A stretch of 14,408 bases of DNA from NCBI GenBank assembly GCA_902495945.1, contig CABUZD010000030.1, forward strand, positions 1 through 14,408, in the 5' to 3' direction. The notes under the pieces are model-generated. The model was not told where the DNA came from, ran no database searches, and worked only from the letters and a program-made list of their open reading frames with translations. Positions within the stretch are counted from its first letter, which is position 1. Each line of letters opens with the position of its first letter. A program made the translations under genes and the position numbers. The DNA comes from an uncultured Collinsella sp. (GTDB lineage: Bacteria > Actinomycetota > Coriobacteriia > Coriobacteriales > Coriobacteriaceae). Shown in pieces: positions 1-7,508 of this stretch.

Positions 1-69
1 CTTATCTGCGGGTGGGGGGGTGTGCCAGGGAATACGCCCCCTCCGGATGTGGGAAGTTTGCGCTGCAGG

Positions 70-2286
70 TTACTTGTCGGTGCCCAACTTGTGCGGCTTG
101 AGAGCGAGCGCATTGACGAGCGCGTCGGTGGCAGACTTGACGGCTGCCGGCTGCGGATCGTTGACGTGATCCTCGGGGTGTACGGGCAGGTCCTTCTTGA
201 CGGCATCGTGGATCAAGTTGAGGTATTCAGTCACGCCAGTGGTCGATAGGTGCGTGCCATCGCCATCGAACAGGTCGTTGCGGTTGGCACTGTATCCGTA
301 CCAATCGATAACGCGCACGTTCTTGTAGCGCGTAGCGGCGTTGGCGATGGCCTGGTTGGTAGAGCCAACCCACGGCTGCGGGCTGCGCGTGTTCACAAAC
401 ACCACAATACGCTTATCTCCTGCATCGGCCATGATGGCGTCGATCTGGTCGTCGGTTACCAAGCCGTTGGTGCCCAGGGCAAAGACCACGATCTTGCCGG
501 CAAGGTTCTGCTGGATATAGCCTTCAAATGTCGCACGGCCCGCATCGAACTGGCGGCCCTTTTCGGCATCGATGTGGCTGTGCGGGAACACGCCGTCAAA
601 GGTGTCTACGGCACGCAGCGACACGGAGTCGCCGATCATAAGCAGATCGTAGGAGCCATCGGGGAAGCCGTCGTTGTCCTTGTCGGTGTCGTCGGCCGCC
701 TGCTGGTCGGTGGGCGCGGTGTTCTTGGCTTCCTTGTTCAGAACTTCGGCGCCCTCGCCGCTCAGTGCAGACGTCTCGGGCACAAAGATCAGGCCGCCCA
801 GTGCAACGACCAACACGACAGCGCAGGCTGCGCAGACGGGGACGTGCGCGCGTGCCCAGTCGGCGGGCGTGGCGGTGCCGTCGCGGAACTCGGATACGGT
901 GCGCCCAAAGGCGCCCTTTCTAAACGGAGTCTCGATAAAGCGATAGGAGCACTCGGCTACGGCGACCACCAGCAGCACCTGCAAAATGTATTGCCACCAG
1001 GGCGTATCGTTGATGTTGGCGACCGGGTTCATGAGCAACAGCAGCGGATAGTGCCACAGGTAGATGCTGTACGAGCGCTTGCCAATCCACACGAGCGGCT
1101 CGGCGGACAGCGCGCGGGCAACCATTCCCTGGGGCTGCACGCAGGCGGCAATGACCATGAGCGTGAGGATGGAGCATAGCAGTGTGCCGCCGCGATACTG
1201 GAACGCGGTGTAGCCGTTGGTGAGCGCGACCATGGCGGCAAGGCCAACCAGACCCACGACGCCCAGTACATCGATGGACGCGGGCGAGGACCAAAAGCGC
1301 ACGAGGGCGCTCGGCTGTGCCGGGGCGGTCTCGGCTGATTCGTCGGCCTTCTCGCCAGGCTTGCCCTCGGCGTTTTTGCCGTGCTTGGCGGCGCCAGCCA
1401 GGCGATTGAGCCCCAAACGATGTGCGAGACGCACCGGCGCCAGGTCGCAATCGGGGATAAAGGCCATCCAGGTACCCAGCAGCAGCGAGAACACGCGGGT
1501 GTCGGTGCCGTAGTACACGCGGCTGGGGTCGGCGGCAGGGTTGTAAAGCACCATCATGGCGAGGGCAGATACCGCGGCAAGGCCCAGAACCACGCGGCGC
1601 GTGTTGGGTTTGCTCACATGCATGGATACCATGGCAAACAGCAGTGGCGGCCAAATCAGGTAGAACTGTTCCTCGATGGCAAGCGACCAAAAGTGCGTGA
1701 GCGGCGAGGGGTCGCCCAGAGCATTGAAGTACGAGACGTTTTGGGCAATCTGCCACCAGTTGTTGAAGAACAACAGCGACGGCAGGATGTCGGGGCGCAT
1801 CTTGGTGAGCATCACGTGGTTGAAGACGGTGCACAGAGCACAGGTCGCTACCACGACGGTCACCACGGCGGGGACCAGGCGACGGATGCGGCGAATCCAG
1901 AAGCTCTTGAGGTCGATGCGTCCGGTCTTAGCGACTTCGTTGAGTAGCAGGCGTGTGATCAGATAGCCCGAAAGCACAAAGAAGATCGTGACGCCGAGCA
2001 GGCCGCCCTGAGCCCACGTGAGGTTAAGGTGATAGAGCACCACCGCGACGACGGCGAGCGTACGCAGGCCGTCGAGTGCAGGGATGTAGCGGGACTTGGG
2101 GCGAGCAGGCGTCTGCTCTGCGGCGGGAGTGTTGGCGCGGCCCGCGTTGTTGGCAGAAGCGCGATGGGGACTCGCGGTGCGTCGCGGTTCGTTGGCACGG
2201 CGTTCGCTCTTCACGCGTTCGTGCGGCGCCGGCTCGTTGCCCGTGCGGCGTCGACCGCGCGAGCCCGATTGCGAGAGTTGTTCCAT
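70..2286 (-). CDS. Membrane O-acyltransferase (OafA/YrhL type, acyltransferase 3) fused to SGNH esterase-like domain
   Basis: 738 residues. Residues 1-65 are a charged Arg/Pro/Ala-rich, probably disordered cytoplasmic tail. From about 68 to 455 lies an acyltransferase-3 domain: the LYHL motif gives the likely catalytic His86, followed by FFVLSGYLITRLLL (102-115), the basic FWIRRIRRLVPA (129-140) and HFWSLAIEEQFYLIWP (198-213). Multiple hydrophobic segments continue to about 450 and a last one spans about 483-502. A charged loop (about 300-325) interrupts the membrane part. The outer C-terminal domain has SGNH-hydrolase blocks: GDS (Ser554), GTN (Asn607) and DGTH (Asp676, His679). Known family members of this architecture move acetyl or other acyl groups onto cell-wall or surface glycans (OatA-like); the exact acceptor is inference. 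The start at 2286 has no convincing Shine-Dalgarno, but the next Met (162) lies inside the domain. It is transcribed divergently from the ribokinase gene. Confidence 0.9.
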   Translation of the reverse strand: MEQLSQSGSRGRRRTGNEPAPHERVKSERRANEPRRTASPHRASANNAGRANTPAAEQTPARPKSRYIPALDGLRTLAVVAVVLYHLNLTWAQGGLLGVTIFFVLSGYLITRLLLNEVAKTGRIDLKSFWIRRIRRLVPAVVTVVVATCALCTVFNHVMLTKMRPDILPSLLFFNNWWQIAQNVSYFNALGDPSPLTHFWSLAIEEQFYLIWPPLLFAMVSMHVSKPNTRRVVLGLAAVSALAMMVLYNPAADPSRVYYGTDTRVFSLLLGTWMAFIPDCDLAPVRLAHRLGLNRLAGAAKHGKNAEGKPGEKADESAETAPAQPSALVRFWSSPASIDVLGVVGLVGLAAMVALTNGYTAFQYRGGTLLCSILTLMVIAACVQPQGMVARALSAEPLVWIGKRSYSIYLWHYPLLLLMNPVANINDTPWWQYILQVLLVVAVAECSYRFIETPFRKGAFGRTVSEFRDGTATPADWARAHVPVCAACAVVLVVALGGLIFVPETSALSGEGAEVLNKEAKNTAPTDQQAADDTDKDNDGFPDGSYDLLMIGDSVSLRAVDTFDGVFPHSHIDAEKGRQFDAGRATFEGYIQQNLAGKIVVFALGTNGLVTDDQIDAIMADAGDKRIVVFVNTRSPQPWVGSTNQAIANAATRYKNVRVIDWYGYSANRNDLFDGDGTHLSTTGVTEYLNLIHDAVKKDLPVHPEDHVNDPQPAAVKSATDALVNALALKPHKLGTDK

Positions 2287-2325
2287 AAAACATCATCCAA
2301 TGACGAGAATAATCAGCACGTATTC

Positions 2326-2331
2326 ATTGTA
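2326..2331 (-). promoter_or_regulatory. Possible -10 box for the acyltransferase gene
   Basis: On the minus strand this reads TACAAT, 39 bases before the start codon of the acyltransferase gene. No good -35 box sits at 16-18 bases, so this is a weak call from one hexamer. Confidence 0.2.
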
Positions 2332-2379
2332 GCTGCCTGCTCCTGTGAATGCTTGCTGCTGGCGCAACCTCAAGGGTGC

Positions 2380-2409
2380 GTTCACATCAAAGTGAACTAA
2401 AGTTATAGA
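2380..2409 (+). promoter_or_regulatory. Candidate promoter and overlapping operator of the ribokinase operon
   Basis: A -35-like TTCACA (2381-2386) lies 17 bases before TATAGA (2404-2409). The palindrome GTTCAC-ATCAAA-GTGAAC (2380-2397) covers the -35 box, as expected of a repressor or dual-control site. It lies in the spacer between the divergent acyltransferase and ribokinase genes, so it could act on either. A small hairpin GTGCG-AAAG-CGCAC follows at 2411-2424. The binding protein is unknown. Confidence 0.45.
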
Positions 2410-2472
2410 GGTGCGAAAGCGCACAATCGACGATCGACGGTGGGTGCAAAGCTCGCAGATGAGGAGGTTTCC

Positions 2473-3435
2473 ATGGCAGATCGCGGCATCGTTGCGGTGT
2501 TCGGCAGCATGAACATGGACCTTTCGGTGGCGTGCGAGCGCATACCGCGCGCGGGCGAGACCGTCGGCGGTAGCGGCTTTATCACCAACGCCGGCGGTAA
2601 GGGCGCCAACCAGGCCGTCGCCGCTGCGCGCATGGGTGCGCGCACGTGCATGATCGGCGCTGTTGGGCGCGATACCTTTGGCGATGCGCTTGTGGCAGGG
2701 CTCCAGGATGCTGGCGTGGGCGTTGAGTTCGTGGCGCTTCGCGATGACGTGGAGACCGGTACCGCGACCATCATTCGCTGCGAGGGCGACAACCGCATCA
2801 TACTGTCACCGGGCGCCAACCATGCGCTTGCGGGCGCGGACGTTGCCTGCGCGCTGAGGCGTCTGGTGGCCCATGAGCTCGACGGCGACGCCAGCGAGAT
2901 TGCCCCGGCTGCCGGAAGCGTCTTTATCGCCCAGGGTGAATGTGACCTTGCAGCGACGGCCGAGGCGCTTGTTTGCGCTCATGGGCTGGGGTTCTATACG
3001 GTCTTTAATCCGGCGCCTGCTTGTGAGTTGCCTGCGGAGGTCTGGCCTGCGGTCGACTTGGTCTGCCCCAACGAGACCGAGTGCCAGGTGCTGACGGGCA
3101 TTCTGCCCACGGATGATGCGAGTTGCGTCGCCGCGCTCAATGCGCTGCTCGACAAGGGCGCCGGAGCTGCGGTCATCACGCTGGGTGGTGCCGGCTCGGT
3201 TACGCTCGGTGATGACGGCGAGCTGCTGCGCATGCCGGCGCTTTCGAGCACGGTAGTCGATACCACGGCCGCCGGCGATACGTTTATTGGCGCGTTGGCG
3301 GCGGCTCGCCTAGAGGGCCTGCCGCTCTTTGAGTGCATGGCCGCGGGTGCTCGCGCCTCGGCAGTGACGGTGTCGCGCCTGGGCGCTCAGCAATCGATTC
3401 CCACGCGCGCCGAAGTTGAACATTGGTTTGGTTAA
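2473..3435 (+). CDS. rbsK: Ribokinase (PfkB family)
   Basis: 320 residues, a normal ribokinase length. The enzyme phosphorylates D-ribose at O5 in the cytoplasm. Family marks are clear: GSMNMDLSV at 11-19, GGKGANQAVAAARMG at 41-55 (PfkB signature 1), SPGANHAL (112-119), FNPAP (178-182), PNETE (199-203), and DTTAAGDTFIGALAAAR (263-279) with catalytic base Asp269. SRLGAQQSIPTR (301-312) is typical of ribokinase rather than fructokinase. The chosen ATG follows GAGGAGG (2461-2467) by 5 bases; an upstream in-frame ATG at 2440 has no such site and would add residues not seen in the family. The nucleoside hydrolase follows 30 bases later, so ribose from nucleosides is its likely substrate. A related pentose or deoxyribose cannot be excluded. 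Confidence 0.9.
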   Translation: MADRGIVAVFGSMNMDLSVACERIPRAGETVGGSGFITNAGGKGANQAVAAARMGARTCMIGAVGRDTFGDALVAGLQDAGVGVEFVALRDDVETGTATIIRCEGDNRIILSPGANHALAGADVACALRRLVAHELDGDASEIAPAAGSVFIAQGECDLAATAEALVCAHGLGFYTVFNPAPACELPAEVWPAVDLVCPNETECQVLTGILPTDDASCVAALNALLDKGAGAAVITLGGAGSVTLGDDGELLRMPALSSTVVDTTAAGDTFIGALAAARLEGLPLFECMAAGARASAVTVSRLGAQQSIPTRAEVEHWFG

Positions 3436-3465
3436 ACGATAAAGACGGAGAAGCGGAGTAGAACA

Positions 3466-4440
3466 ATGGCAATCAAGAAGCTGATCCTTGATCTGGATAT
3501 GGGAGTGGACGATGCGATGGCGCTGGCCTATGCCATCGCGAGCCCCGAGGTAGAGCTCGTGGGCATCACCACGTGCTTTGGCAACGTGCGCGTCGAGCAA
3601 TCGGCGCACAATTGCCTGGCGGTGCTCGATCTGCTGGGTCGCCCCGAGGTTCCGGTGTACCTGGGTGCCGACCGTCCTCTGCAGGCGACTGAGCCCTATA
3701 CGCCGCCGGCGTCCACCGCGCTCATTCACGGCAAGAACGGCATCGGCGGCGCGAGCGTGCCCGCGTCGCCCTACGAGCCGGTGGGGGCGACCTCGGCCGA
3801 CGGCAACGCTGCGGTCGATTATCTGATCGATGCCGCGCGCACCTATGGTCCCGATCTGGTCTACGTAGCGACTGGCCCGCTCTCCAACCTGGCGCTCGCC
3901 CTGGAGCGCGATGCGGCGGCGATGATGTCCATCGGCCGCGTGGTCGTGATGGGCGGCGCCCTTACCGTGCCCGGTAACGTGAGCGCGGGCGCCGAGGCCA
4001 ACATGGCGAGCGACCCCGAGGCAGCCGACGCGGTGCTGCGCTCGGGCCGTAAGCTCACCATGGTGGGTCTGGACGTGACGCATCGCGTGGTACTCACACG
4101 CCGCGACATTGCCGGCTGGACGGGCTCGGGCACCATGGCGGGATGCGCATTTGCGAGCATGGTCGAGCACTACATTGGCTCGTACGAGATGAACGCACCC
4201 TACCTGGGTGGTTGTGCGCTGCACGATCCGCTGGCCGTTGCCGTGGCGATCGACCCCACGCTCGTAGGTGCGCTCGGCTGCAACCTGCGTGTTGATCTGC
4301 TGGGCGAGTACCGCGGTCGCACCATCTGCGATGAGCGCCGTGTGGCCGACCCCGACAAGAGCGCACTCGTGGCGCTGACCGTCGACGCCCCGCGCTTCCT
4401 GTCCGAGTTCAAGGCGCGTATGGCCCGCGTCCTGGGCTAA
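3466..4440 (+). CDS. Nucleoside hydrolase (IunH/RihABC family)
   Basis: 324 residues, standard family length. It hydrolyses the N-glycosidic bond of ribonucleosides to free base and ribose in the cytoplasm. The N-terminal calcium-binding motif is present as LDLDMGVDD (8-16; Asp9, Asp11, Asp15, Asp16). HGKNGIGG (88-95) replaces the commoner HGxDGLGG. MGGALTVPGNVSAGAEANM (162-180) with DPEAADAVL (183-191) matches the substrate-binding block, and ALHDPLAVA (251-259) carries the active-site His253 and metal-binding Asp254. A GGAG site ends 7 bases before the ATG. Paired with ribokinase, it makes a short salvage route from nucleoside to ribose 5-phosphate. Whether it prefers purine, pyrimidine or both cannot be told by eye. 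A strong terminator follows directly. Confidence 0.92.
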   Translation: MAIKKLILDLDMGVDDAMALAYAIASPEVELVGITTCFGNVRVEQSAHNCLAVLDLLGRPEVPVYLGADRPLQATEPYTPPASTALIHGKNGIGGASVPASPYEPVGATSADGNAAVDYLIDAARTYGPDLVYVATGPLSNLALALERDAAAMMSIGRVVVMGGALTVPGNVSAGAEANMASDPEAADAVLRSGRKLTMVGLDVTHRVVLTRRDIAGWTGSGTMAGCAFASMVEHYIGSYEMNAPYLGGCALHDPLAVAVAIDPTLVGALGCNLRVDLLGEYRGRTICDERRVADPDKSALVALTVDAPRFLSEFKARMARVLG

Positions 4441-4451
4441 TTGATTTTCAC

Positions 4452-4490
4452 GCCCCGTCCCATGTAGTCAATTTGGGACGGGGCTTTTTT
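4452..4490 (+). terminator. Rho-independent terminator after the nucleoside hydrolase gene
   Basis: GCCCCGTCCCA (4452-4462) pairs perfectly with TGGGACGGGGC (4474-4484), 11 base pairs with an 11-base loop, followed by six T. Its 3' half is the same 20-base string that ends the hairpin at 10883-10902. Confidence 0.93.
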
Positions 4491-4538
4491 AGCTACCGAG
4501 TAAATGTGCCCGTTGGGGGAATAGTTGCACCACTTCGC

Positions 4539-4565
4539 TTGACAACAGGCTAAACTAGCTATTAA
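4539..4565 (+). promoter_or_regulatory. Candidate promoter of the LacI-family gene
   Basis: A perfect -35 TTGACA (4539-4544) is followed by TATTAA (4560-4565) at 15 bases, or TTAAAC at 17 bases. The same CTATTAAACA string forms the -10 region of the isomerase promoter at 5848-5857, which suggests shared control. The leader from here to the start codon is about 95 bases. Confidence 0.6.
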
Positions 4566-4567
4566 AC

Positions 4568-4585
4568 ATTTACTATTCTGTTTAG
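4568..4585 (+). promoter_or_regulatory. Candidate LacI-family auto-operator
   Basis: ATTTACTATTC (4568-4578) resembles GTTTACTGAAC at 5904-5914 and the reverse complement of 5870-5880. CTGTTTAG (4578-4585) resembles the CTGTTTAC half site there. Lying just after the -10 box, this could let the repressor control its own gene. Inferred from similarity only. Confidence 0.4.
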
Positions 4586-4667
4586 ATTGAATTTGCGGTC
4601 GTTTAGTTGTCGAGTCACGGGGCGGTCAGACCACGATGCTCGACCACGACCGTTGCTTGGGGGAACA

Positions 4668-5678
4668 ATGGCCAAAGCAAGTGTTCGCGAGATCAGCCGC
4701 ATCACCGGTTTTTCGCCCGCAACCGTGTCCAACGCGCTCAACCGCAAGCGCAGCGTGAGCGAGGAGACCGCCAAGGTCATCCTGGAGTGCGCGCAGTCGC
4801 TCGGCTATCAGCAGTCGACGCAGCTCGAGAGCATCCAGTTTGTGCTCGCGCGCAAGACGGGCGCCATCCTGGACGAGAGCACCTTCCACCCCGCGGTCAT
4901 CGAGGGCGTGGAGCGCCAGGCACGTCGCCACGGCATGAGCACGAGCTTTGTTACGCTCGACTTTAGCGACTTGGATGCCGTACGTCCGCAGGTCGAGGGT
5001 CTGATCGCCGATCCGTCTGCCGCCATCGTGCTGATGGGCACCGAGCTGGGTGAGGAGGACTACGCCCTGTTCGCTAACTCCGCCGCCCACCTGATTGTGC
5101 TCGATGGCTGGAGCGACCGCCAGTACTTCGATGCCGTGGTCATTGCCAATACCGATTCGGTGCTGCGTGCCGTGGATTACCTTATCGAGAAGGGTCACAA
5201 GCAAATCGGCTATCTGGCGGGCGATCTTCGCATCCGCATCTTTAAGGATCGCGAGCGCGGCTATCGCCAAGCGCTTGAGGACGCGGGCCTCGAGGCCAAT
5301 CCGGCATGGCGCGTCACGCTGGGCACCACGCTCGAGGACGCTTATCGCGACATGGGCGCGTGGCTCGACGACGTCTCGCACGACGACCTGCCGACGGCTT
5401 TCTTTGCCGAAAACGACGTGCTCGCCGTGGGTGCCATGCGCGCGCTCAACGAGCACGGCATACGCGTGCCCGAGGATGTCTCGATCATCGGCTTTGACGA
5501 CCTATCTCTGGGTGCCTTCTCCAACCCGCCGCTCACCACGGTGCACGTTCCCAAACACGAGGTGGGCGAGATCGCGGTGCGCCGTCTGGTGGGCAACATC
5601 CGCAATCCCAAGAGCTATACCTGCAAGACGGTCGTATCGACCTATTTTGTCGAGCGCCAAAGCGTGTGTGAAATCTAG
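4668..5678 (+). CDS. LacI-family transcriptional regulator of the downstream sugar operon
   Basis: 336 residues, typical for LacI/GalR. The helix-turn-helix lies at about 5-24 (VREISRITGFSPATVSNALN), with the hinge helix near 47-60. A periplasmic-binding-protein-like sugar domain follows; GHKQIGYLAGDL (176-187), DRERGYRQAL (194-203), AFFAENDVLAVGAMRAL (244-260) and VSIIGFDDLSLGAFSNPPLTT (271-291, end of core) are characteristic. The ATG is preceded by GGGGGA only 3 bases away, slightly tight but with no better choice, since earlier in-frame codons would precede the DNA-binding domain by an odd leader. A terminator separates it from the isomerase gene, and both promoters contain related sites, so it most likely represses the isomerase-transketolase-kinase operon and itself, released by the pathway sugar or a phosphorylated product. 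Confidence 0.92.
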   Translation: MAKASVREISRITGFSPATVSNALNRKRSVSEETAKVILECAQSLGYQQSTQLESIQFVLARKTGAILDESTFHPAVIEGVERQARRHGMSTSFVTLDFSDLDAVRPQVEGLIADPSAAIVLMGTELGEEDYALFANSAAHLIVLDGWSDRQYFDAVVIANTDSVLRAVDYLIEKGHKQIGYLAGDLRIRIFKDRERGYRQALEDAGLEANPAWRVTLGTTLEDAYRDMGAWLDDVSHDDLPTAFFAENDVLAVGAMRALNEHGIRVPEDVSIIGFDDLSLGAFSNPPLTTVHVPKHEVGEIAVRRLVGNIRNPKSYTCKTVVSTYFVERQSVCEI

Positions 5679-5701
5679 ACAGAACGGCGCCAGACCTCAG
5701 A

Positions 5702-5715
5702 GCGGAAAAGTCCGC
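5702..5715 (+). other. Short hairpin just after the lacI-type gene
   Basis: GCGGA-AAAG-TCCGC is a perfect 5-bp stem with a 4-base loop, starting 24 bases after the stop codon. There is no T run. It may stabilise the mRNA end before the true terminator at 5745. Confidence 0.35.
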
Positions 5716-5744
5716 CAAAGGCAACCATACATAACGCTACCAAG

Positions 5745-5770
5745 AGAGGGTCCTTCGGGGCCCTCTTTTT
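5745..5770 (+). terminator. Rho-independent terminator after the lacI-type gene
   Basis: AGAGGGTCC (5745-5753) pairs with GGGCCCTCT (5758-5766) around a TTCG tetraloop, with one G-U pair, and runs into TTTTT. The regulator is therefore probably transcribed apart from the operon that follows. Confidence 0.92.
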
Positions 5771-5799
5771 GTTGCCCTTGTATGTTCAGATTGTTTACA

Positions 5800-5829
5800 T
5801 ACCGTTTAGGCTGATTTTTCTACCGTTTA
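5800..5829 (+). promoter_or_regulatory. Direct repeat TACCGTTTA x2 upstream of the isomerase promoter
   Basis: TACCGTTTA occurs at 5800-5808 and 5821-5829, starts 21 bases apart (two helical turns). The second copy overlaps the -35 box and sits in the short palindrome CCGT-TT-ACGG (5823-5832). GTTTAC is also present at 5793-5798. This is a plausible binding array for an activator or a second repressor contact. Confidence 0.4.
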
Positions 5830-5854
5830 CGGGACTTTCACGCTAGACTATTAA
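5826..5854 (+). promoter_or_regulatory. Candidate promoter of the isomerase-transketolase-kinase operon
   Basis: TTTACG (5826-5831) and TATTAA (5849-5854) are separated by exactly 17 bases. The region is AT-rich compared with the surrounding genes. Transcription would start near 5861, leaving a leader of about 75 bases that holds the inverted repeat at 5874-5910. Confidence 0.55.
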
Positions 5855-5869
5855 ACAAAAGAGTAAAAG

Positions 5870-5914
5870 ATTTAGTAAACAGAACAAAACGAAACACACG
5901 TCTGTTTACTGAAC
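5870..5914 (+). promoter_or_regulatory. Operator pair: perfect 10-bp inverted repeat downstream of the promoter
   Basis: AGTAAACAGA (5874-5883) and TCTGTTTACT (5901-5910) are exact reverse complements with a 17-base spacer. Each arm also sits in its own odd-length near-palindrome: ATTTAGTAAAC (5870-5880) and GTTTACTGAAC (5904-5914). Placed roughly +10 to +54 from the predicted start site, they suit roadblock repression by the adjacent LacI-type protein. A transcript hairpin is the other reading, but no T run follows. Confidence 0.65.
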
Positions 5915-5936
5915 ATGTGATTAGGGGAGGACGTAC

Positions 5937-7337
5937 ATGGATAAGATCAAGCTCGGCTTTGTGCCCACGCGCCGCAGCATCTTTAGCGCGCCGGACGCAA
6001 TCAAGTATCGCGGCCTGACGGCTGATCGCCTGCGCGAGATTGGCGTCGACATCGTGGATATCGACGACATCAACGACGAGGGCTTGCTGTTCGACGACAG
6101 CCATATCGCGCCTATCGTCGAGAAGTTCCGCGCCGAGGGCGTCGACGGCATCATGCTCTGCCACGCCAACTTTGGTACCGAGTACGTCTGCGCCCGCCTT
6201 GCCCGCGAGCTCGGTCTGCCCGTGCTGCTGTGGGGCCCGCGCGACGAGCGCCCCGAGCCCGACGGCACCCGCCTGCGCGATAGCCAGTGCGGCCTGTTCG
6301 CGACTGGCAAGGTCTTGCGCCGCTTCCAGGTTCCCTTCACCTACATGACCAACTGCCGCCTGACCGATCCCGAGTTCGAGCGCGGCGTTTGGGACTTCTT
6401 GGCCGTGTGCAATGTGGTCAAGACCTTCAAGCACACCCGTATTCTGCAGATGGCCACCCGTCCGTTCGACTTCTGGTCGACCATGTGCAACGAGGGCGAG
6501 CTGCTCGAGAAGTTCAACATCCAGCTTTCGCCTATCCCCATGACCGAGCTTGTCCAGGCCGTACGCGACGCCCAGGCCGACGAGCAGGCCATGGCCGCCA
6601 TGCTTGCCCACATCAACGACAGCTTTGAGATCTGCATCCCCGAGGACAAGGTCCCCGCGGTCGCCGGTCTTGCCATCGCCATGAAGCGCCTGGTCGAGAA
6701 GTATGGCTGCAACGCCGGTGCCATTCAGTGCTGGAACGCTCTGCAGGACGAGCTGGGCATTATGCCCTGCGCCGCCAACGCCATCCTCAACGAGATGGGC
6801 ATTCCTATCGTATGCGAGACCGATATCCACGGCGCCATCACCGCACTGATGGTCGAAGCCGCCGACCTGGGCCGTCACCGTGGCATGTTCGCCGACTGGA
6901 CCGTGCGCCACCCCGATAACGAGAACGGTGAGCTGCTGCAGCATTGCGGCCCCTGGCCCTGCAGCTGTGCGGCCGTCAAGCCCAAGCTCACCTACCCGCT
7001 GGCTTTCGATCATCCCGGTGCGCTGACGGCCGAGGCCAAGCACGGCGACCTCACTCTTGCCCGCTTTGACGGCGACAACGGCGAGTACTCGCTGCTGCTG
7101 GGCAACGCCCGCGGTATCGACGGCCCGGCTGGCATGGGCACCTACCTGTGGGTCGAGGTCGACAACCTCAAGCGCCTCGAGGCCAAGATTGTCGAGGGTC
7201 CCTACATCCACCACTGCGTCGCTATTCACGCCAACGTGGTGCCGGTGCTCTACGAGGCGTGCAAGTACATCGGCATTGCCCCCGACCTGTACGACCCGAT
7301 TGAGCAGGACGTTAAAGCTTACCTGCGCGGCGAGTAG
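5937..7337 (+). CDS. L-fucose/L-arabinose isomerase-family protein (COG2407-like), probable aldose-ketose isomerase
   Basis: 466 residues; shorter than FucI (about 590) and close to the COG2407 and AraA size. The family interconverts aldoses and ketoses using a divalent metal. Candidate metal or catalytic residues are Glu294 and Asp296 in IVCETDIHGA (291-300), Asp320 in MFADWTVRHP (317-326), the CGPWPCSC segment (337-344), and the C-terminal His425-His426 in EGPYIHHCVA (420-429). No signal peptide. The start follows GGGGAGG (5924-5930) by 6 bases. It is the first gene after the operator-bearing promoter and precedes a split transketolase and an FGGY kinase, so its ketose product is probably phosphorylated and then cleaved by C2 transfer. 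The substrate is unproven; D-apiose, D-arabinose or another pentose are the main candidates. Confidence 0.85.
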   Translation: MDKIKLGFVPTRRSIFSAPDAIKYRGLTADRLREIGVDIVDIDDINDEGLLFDDSHIAPIVEKFRAEGVDGIMLCHANFGTEYVCARLARELGLPVLLWGPRDERPEPDGTRLRDSQCGLFATGKVLRRFQVPFTYMTNCRLTDPEFERGVWDFLAVCNVVKTFKHTRILQMATRPFDFWSTMCNEGELLEKFNIQLSPIPMTELVQAVRDAQADEQAMAAMLAHINDSFEICIPEDKVPAVAGLAIAMKRLVEKYGCNAGAIQCWNALQDELGIMPCAANAILNEMGIPIVCETDIHGAITALMVEAADLGRHRGMFADWTVRHPDNENGELLQHCGPWPCSCAAVKPKLTYPLAFDHPGALTAEAKHGDLTLARFDGDNGEYSLLLGNARGIDGPAGMGTYLWVEVDNLKRLEAKIVEGPYIHHCVAIHANVVPVLYEACKYIGIAPDLYDPIEQDVKAYLRGE

Positions 7338-7344
7338 GGTCGTG

Positions 7345-7462
7345 CCTACTTTGTAGCAACGAGCCGGCGCGCTACCACAGCGCCCAACCTTGCGGTTCAA
7401 GCCGTTGCTTGCGTACCAAAGTACGCGGCGCTCCTCTTTCACCGCAATCTTGGGCACTGTGG
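7345..7462. repeat. Large nested inverted repeat between isomerase and transketolase genes
   Basis: Arms at 7375-7396 and 7441-7462 match in 19 of 22 positions as reverse complements. Between them sits a perfect hairpin GCGTAC-CAAA-GTACGC (7411-7426). A further pair, AGCAACG (7355-7361) and CGTTGCT (7403-7409), plus TACTTTGTA (7347-7355) against TACCAAAGTA (7414-7423), offers alternative pairings. No T run follows, so it is not a plain terminator. It may be a dispersed palindromic element or an RNA structure that tunes expression inside the operon. Confidence 0.6.
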
Positions 7463-7508
7463 AAACGCGGTGGCTTTGACTTTGGAAATTCCCTGAAAGG
7501 AGTTTTTC

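Noticed and set aside
20..53. Terminator for the acyltransferase gene at the window edge
   Set aside because: A GGGGG/CCCCC pairing with a few extra pairs is possible, but there is no T run on the minus strand.
250..1179. Plus-strand open frame of 309 codons opposite the acyltransferase gene
   Set aside because: It is a shadow of the membrane and SGNH domains on the minus strand; no domain or start signal supports it.
5937..7337. True L-fucose isomerase (fucI)
   Set aside because: It is over 100 residues shorter than FucI, and no fuculokinase-aldolase pair accompanies it; only the family-level call is safe.
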